From the NCBI GenBank assembly GCA_040506895.1, contig JBEVVY010000001.1:1116001-1180000 (forward strand): a DNA stretch of 64,000 bases, in the 5' to 3' direction. Shown piece after piece: positions 60,396-64,000 of this stretch (within the stretch, counting starts at the first letter, position 1; each line of letters opens with the position of its first letter). Position numbers and translations under genes: made by a program. The DNA comes from Sedimenticola_A sp040506895 (lineage in GTDB: Bacteria; Pseudomonadota; Gammaproteobacteria; Chromatiales; Chromatiaceae). The notes beneath the pieces are model-generated. The model saw only the letters and a program-made list of their open reading frames with translations. It ran no database searches and had not been told where the DNA came from.

Positions 60396-62222
60396 GTGGA
60401 CAGCCAGAGCGCATCAGTGGAGATCAGTGAAACACGGGAGATACGCAGCCATCGCTACCAGTGGCGGGAAGTGGTTGCGATGGTGCTGCAGCACTCCCGG
60501 GAGCTGATCAAGGCCAACCTGATCGCCATCCTGGGTACTATCGTGGCGGTGCCTATCCCGCTGCTGATCCCCCTGCTGGTGGACGAGGTGCTGCTCGACC
60601 AGCCCGCCGTGGCGGTCAACACCATAAACAGCCTCTTTCCGGAGACCTGGCACCATCCGATTCTCTACATCCTGGTGATCCTCTTTCTGACCCTGCTGAT
60701 GCGGCTGGTGGCGCTCATGTTCGCAGTCTGGCAGACACGCCAGTTCACCATCATTTCGAAGGATGTCACCTTCCGTATCCGTCGCAGCCTGCTGCGGCGG
60801 CTGGAGCGGGTCTCCATGTCAGAGTACGAAACCCTGGGCAGCGGTACCGTCGCCTCTCACCTGGTGACCGACCTGGACTCGGTGGACAACTTCCTCGGCG
60901 TGGTCACCAGCAAGTTCCTGGTCGCGGTACTGAGCATTATCGGCACCGCTGTGGTGCTGCTCTGGATGCACTGGCAGCTGGCCCTTTTCATTCTCTTCCT
61001 GAACCCGGTGGTGATCTACGTGACCACGGTGTTCGGACGCAAGGTGAAAGCCCTCAAGAAGCGCGAGAACAGTGCCTACCAGCTGTTCCAGGAGTCCCTC
61101 TCGGAGACCCTCGACGCGATTCAGCAGATCCGTGCCAGCAACCGTGAGCAGCATTACATCGGTCGCATCATCGGCAAGGCGGACAGCATCCGCCGCCACT
61201 CGGCGGCCTTCACCTGGAAGAGCGATGCCGCCCAGCGTCTCTCCTTTGCGATCTTTCTGTTCGGTTTCGATATCTTCCGTGCCGGCAGTATGCTGATGGT
61301 GCTCTACTCGGATCTCACCATCGGCCAGATGCTGGCGGTCTTCGCCTACCTCTGGTTCATGATGGGCCCGGTCCAGGAAGTATTGGCAGTGCAGTACGCC
61401 TACAATGGCGCCCGTGCCGCCCTTGACCGTATCAACAGCCTGATCAATATCGACCTGGAACCGGACTATCCCCACAGCAAGGACCCCTTCCGGGGAAAAA
61501 CGACCACGGATCTGCGGTTGAATCGGATCTGTTTCCGCTACGGGGATGGCCCCCTGGTGCTCAGCAACGTGTCGCTGCACGCAGCGCCCGGGGAAAAAAT
61601 TGCCCTGGTGGGCGCCAGCGGTGGCGGCAAGACCACCCTGGTGCAGGTGATACTCGGCCTCTACACCCCGGAGTCAGGAGAGGTGCTGTTTGACACTGTT
61701 CCGGTGAATGAGATCGGCATGGATGTTGTCAGGGACAATGTAGCGACCGTGTTGCAGCACCCTGCCCTGTTCAACGATACCGTCAGGGTGAACCTGACCC
61801 TGGGACGCGAGATCGACGATCAGCAACTCTGGAAGGCCCTGGAAGTGGCCCAGCTGGACGAGATCGTCCGGGACCTGGACCACGGCCTGGACACGCTTGT
61901 CGGCCGGGGCGGCATCCGTCTCTCGGGCGGTCAGCGCCAGCGCCTGGCGGTTGCCCGCATGGTTCTGACCGATCCCAAGGTGGTTATTCTGGACGAAGCC
62001 ACCTCCGCCCTCGACACCACCACGGAGCATAACCTGCACGAAGCCCTGCAACAGTTCCTGAAGGGACGCACCACCCTGATCATCGCCCACCGTCTGAGTG
62101 CGGTGAAACAGGCCGACCGGGCACTGGTGTTCGAAGATGGCCACATAGTGGAAGAGGGCTCCCACGACGAGCTGATCGACAGCAACGGTCTCTACGCGAG
62201 TCTCTACGGCAAGCAGCAGTAA
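60396..62222 (+). CDS. ABC transporter with fused membrane and ATPase domains (MsbA/type I exporter-like)
   Basis: A 608-residue half-transporter. Six membrane helices fill about 40-330. The nucleotide-binding domain has Walker A GASGGGKTT, signature LSGGQRQR, Walker B VVILDEATSALD and H-loop AHRL. No C39 peptidase domain is present. The start is a GTG at 60396 with AGGA upstream. It is convergent with the large RTX-type protein and near tolC, so export of that protein is possible; lipid or peptide export is an alternative. Confidence 0.88.
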   Translation: MDSQSASVEISETREIRSHRYQWREVVAMVLQHSRELIKANLIAILGTIVAVPIPLLIPLLVDEVLLDQPAVAVNTINSLFPETWHHPILYILVILFLTLLMRLVALMFAVWQTRQFTIISKDVTFRIRRSLLRRLERVSMSEYETLGSGTVASHLVTDLDSVDNFLGVVTSKFLVAVLSIIGTAVVLLWMHWQLALFILFLNPVVIYVTTVFGRKVKALKKRENSAYQLFQESLSETLDAIQQIRASNREQHYIGRIIGKADSIRRHSAAFTWKSDAAQRLSFAIFLFGFDIFRAGSMLMVLYSDLTIGQMLAVFAYLWFMMGPVQEVLAVQYAYNGARAALDRINSLINIDLEPDYPHSKDPFRGKTTTDLRLNRICFRYGDGPLVLSNVSLHAAPGEKIALVGASGGGKTTLVQVILGLYTPESGEVLFDTVPVNEIGMDVVRDNVATVLQHPALFNDTVRVNLTLGREIDDQQLWKALEVAQLDEIVRDLDHGLDTLVGRGGIRLSGGQRQRLAVARMVLTDPKVVILDEATSALDTTTEHNLHEALQQFLKGRTTLIIAHRLSAVKQADRALVFEDGHIVEEGSHDELIDSNGLYASLYGKQQ

Positions 62223-62252
62223 CTATACATTGCTCCAGGTGACTCTCACGCC

Positions 62253-64000
62253 TTACACAACCACATGCGCAATGGCCTGGTCGATCCACAGGGTGGCGCT
62301 GTTGAGGGTATACACGTCGTAGTGGATTCCCTCGTATACACGATCGACACCTGAGTCCGAAAAGCCCTCTGCGTGAACCAGGTCCCCACCCCTGCCCTTG
62401 ATACGGATCGCCCCGTTCTCATCACCCAGGAGGTTGTTGACGGCCTGTTCGGTAATGGTGAGTTCGTTCACACCTGAATCGGTCTTCAGATCGAAAATTT
62501 CGATATCGACAATGCGATCGTCCGCCAGGGCGGTGAAATCAAGGGATGCGTCTATCAGCATCAGCCGATCACTACCCGCACCGCCATCGATATGCGCAGG
62601 CTCCAGGGCAAACACACCCTCTTCGAGTTTGGCAATGTTGTCACCGTTGAGGATGATGGTGTCATCGCCACCACCGGCATCGATCAGATCGTAACCACCG
62701 TTGCCGATCAGGTAATCGTCACCCTCATCACTGACAACGATCTCATCCTTGTAGCTGCCGGTCCAATTGACGCCTTTGCTCTTGAAGAGAATCCTGCTGC
62801 CCTCTTCGCTGGTGGCAACGGTGAACTCACCATTGCTTGTCGTATTCAAACCACTGACCAGTGCAGGGTCGTAAACCGGCACATCAGGCACCGGAACACC
62901 GAATGTATCGACAAAGATGGAACTGCCCCCCTCTTCGCTCTCTGCGACATAGGCCATGGCATATCCTGCTTCACCACCAATCGGAGCCACATCAACAAGT
63001 TCCCCATCAAAAGAGCAACCCGGCACACCGGATTGCAGATCCATGCCGACATATGAACCGATGGTATCAAAAGTGTGGATGACAACTGCATTCTCGAATC
63101 GGTCACCCGGAAAGAGACCATGCACACTGGCAAGTTCATGATCATTTATGTGGCAGCCGTTACCCGCCACATAGGTCACGGCAAAGGCCCCATCATCTCC
63201 AGCGGGGGTGATCTGGATTTCATCAGCTATCCCATTTCCAGGACCGATTTTGAGCTGATGCTGCTCACCCGTGGGTTCACCGCTTGAATCGAACCGCTGA
63301 ATAATGATTGCATTCTCCCCGTCTTTGTCTTTACCAAGACAGGTCAATACATAGGCACCATTGTCCCCAATTGAGGTGATCTGAGGAGCGAATTCCCCTT
63401 CACCCGTCATGCCCGCCGCTTCAAGAACCCTCTGTCCAGCAGGCTCACCCTGTGAATTGAACCCTTGCAGATGGACGGAGAGATCCCCCTCCTTGTCCCG
63501 TCCGCAATAGGTGACCACGAATTCACCGTCGGAACCGACAGCCGAGACCTGGGGTTGGCTGTACCAACTGTCGACAACACCGCTTTCAAGACGAATCTGT
63601 TCTCCTTCAGGTCGGCCACTGGCATCAAAACGTTGAACATAGATGGCGTAGTTATCCTGATAACCAAGCCCGCTGTTTCCAACGTAGGTCACAACGAACG
63701 CACCGTCAGATCCAATGGCTTCGATCTGATGACGGCCATCGAACTGATCATCAACGCCAGTGGCTTCGAGATGGACCTGTTCTCCTAAAGGTTTACCGGG
63801 CGCATCGAACCGTTGCACGAAGATGGCGTTATCCCCTTTATCATCGGTTCCGGTGAAGGCTATGGCAAAAGCACCCTCGAAACCGATGGCGGTCACCTTG
63901 GGCTGACCGCTCCAGGCGCCATCCCGATGGCTTCCCTGAAGACGTACCTGCTCGCCTTCAGGTTGACCGTCAGCACCATAGCGCTGTACGACGACCACTC
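62253..64000 (-). CDS. Large repeat protein with RTX-like calcium-binding motif (N-terminus outside window)
   Basis: C-terminal 581 residues of a larger protein; the frame runs off the window end. Residues 1-300 of the visible part are about five tandem units of about 60 residues, each with a core like VQRFDASGRPEGEQIRLE and a segment like SDGAFVVTYVG, suggesting a beta-propeller or beta-sandwich array. Near residues 430-475 are GNGGYDLIDAGGGDDTIIL and DGGAGSDRLML, RTX nonapeptide-like calcium-binding turns. The C-terminus is hydrophobic and lacks Cys, as in type I secretion substrates. Codon use and base composition appear less GC-rich than neighbours. Probably a secreted surface protein or adhesin. 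Confidence 0.8.
   Translation of the reverse strand, partial: VVVVQRYGADGQPEGEQVRLQGSHRDGAWSGQPKVTAIGFEGAFAIAFTGTDDKGDNAIFVQRFDAPGKPLGEQVHLEATGVDDQFDGRHQIEAIGSDGAFVVTYVGNSGLGYQDNYAIYVQRFDASGRPEGEQIRLESGVVDSWYSQPQVSAVGSDGEFVVTYCGRDKEGDLSVHLQGFNSQGEPAGQRVLEAAGMTGEGEFAPQITSIGDNGAYVLTCLGKDKDGENAIIIQRFDSSGEPTGEQHQLKIGPGNGIADEIQITPAGDDGAFAVTYVAGNGCHINDHELASVHGLFPGDRFENAVVIHTFDTIGSYVGMDLQSGVPGCSFDGELVDVAPIGGEAGYAMAYVAESEEGGSSIFVDTFGVPVPDVPVYDPALVSGLNTTSNGEFTVATSEEGSRILFKSKGVNWTGSYKDEIVVSDEGDDYLIGNGGYDLIDAGGGDDTIILNGDNIAKLEEGVFALEPAHIDGGAGSDRLMLIDASLDFTALADDRIVDIEIFDLKTDSGVNELTITEQAVNNLLGDENGAIRIKGRGGDLVHAEGFSDSGVDRVYEGIHYDVYTLNSATLWIDQAIAHVVV

Overview
This 64 kb window is a chromosomal segment of a gammaproteobacterium, probably Chromatiales-like or a related sulfur-oxidiser-type lineage. 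The base composition is moderately GC-rich. The gene order is the classic gammaproteobacterial one: lpxA-fabZ-lpxD-skp-bamA-rseP-dxr-cdsA-uppS-frr-pyrH-tsf-rpsB runs divergently from map-glnD-dapC-dapD-dapE. The block leuC-leuD-leuB-asd-asd2-fimV-truA-trpF-trpB-trpA-accD-folC-dedD-cvpA-purF-metZ matches the order remembered from Pseudomonas, with trpBA inserted. No tRNA, rRNA, CRISPR array or complete insertion sequence was seen.

Layout. 1-13 kb (minus strand): outer-membrane, lipid A and isoprenoid biogenesis plus translation factors, with a 274-bp MITE-like element between bamA and rseP. 13-20.3 kb (plus): map, glnD and the succinylase branch of lysine/diaminopimelate synthesis. 20.3-27.2 kb: a candidate structured small RNA, a CheX-like gene with a sigma-28-like promoter, a cysteine-rich QueG-like protein, ppk1, a membrane-protein pseudogene split by a second MITE, gloA and cmoAB. 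27.2-32.7 kb (minus): a BON-LysM protein, two type IV pilins, a secreted protein of unknown function, dsbC, an orphan HypC-like protein, DUF2835, a CBS protein and a methyltransferase. 32.7-51.4 kb (minus): Met, purine, folate, fatty-acid, Trp, Asp-family and Leu biosynthesis with fimV. 51.4-52.4 kb: a LysR regulator divergent from leuC. 52.4-55.5 kb: an ECF sigma / anti-sigma / lipoprotein operon divergent from an extremely acidic Gly-Glu-Asp repeat protein. 55.5-64 kb: an MFS transporter, aroC, tolC, an M23 peptidase, an ABC exporter and the C-terminal part of a large repeat/RTX-type protein.

The strongest non-coding finding is a SAM-II (SAM-alpha) riboswitch in front of metZ. It has its own promoter, an intrinsic terminator and a visible antiterminator, so the whole switch can be read from the sequence. 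The best candidate for an undescribed system is the ECF locus at 52.4-55.5 kb. Two divergent promoters of identical design (GGAAkAA, 15 bp, CGTTTAA) drive the sigma operon and the acidic repeat protein, and the anti-sigma factor and the lipoprotein end in a related cysteine-containing domain. Third is a roughly 167-nt RNA at 20503-20669 with a strong promoter, two hairpins, a CUCC-rich tract and a terminator.

All family assignments are from reading the sequence and from memory of the families; no database search was run.
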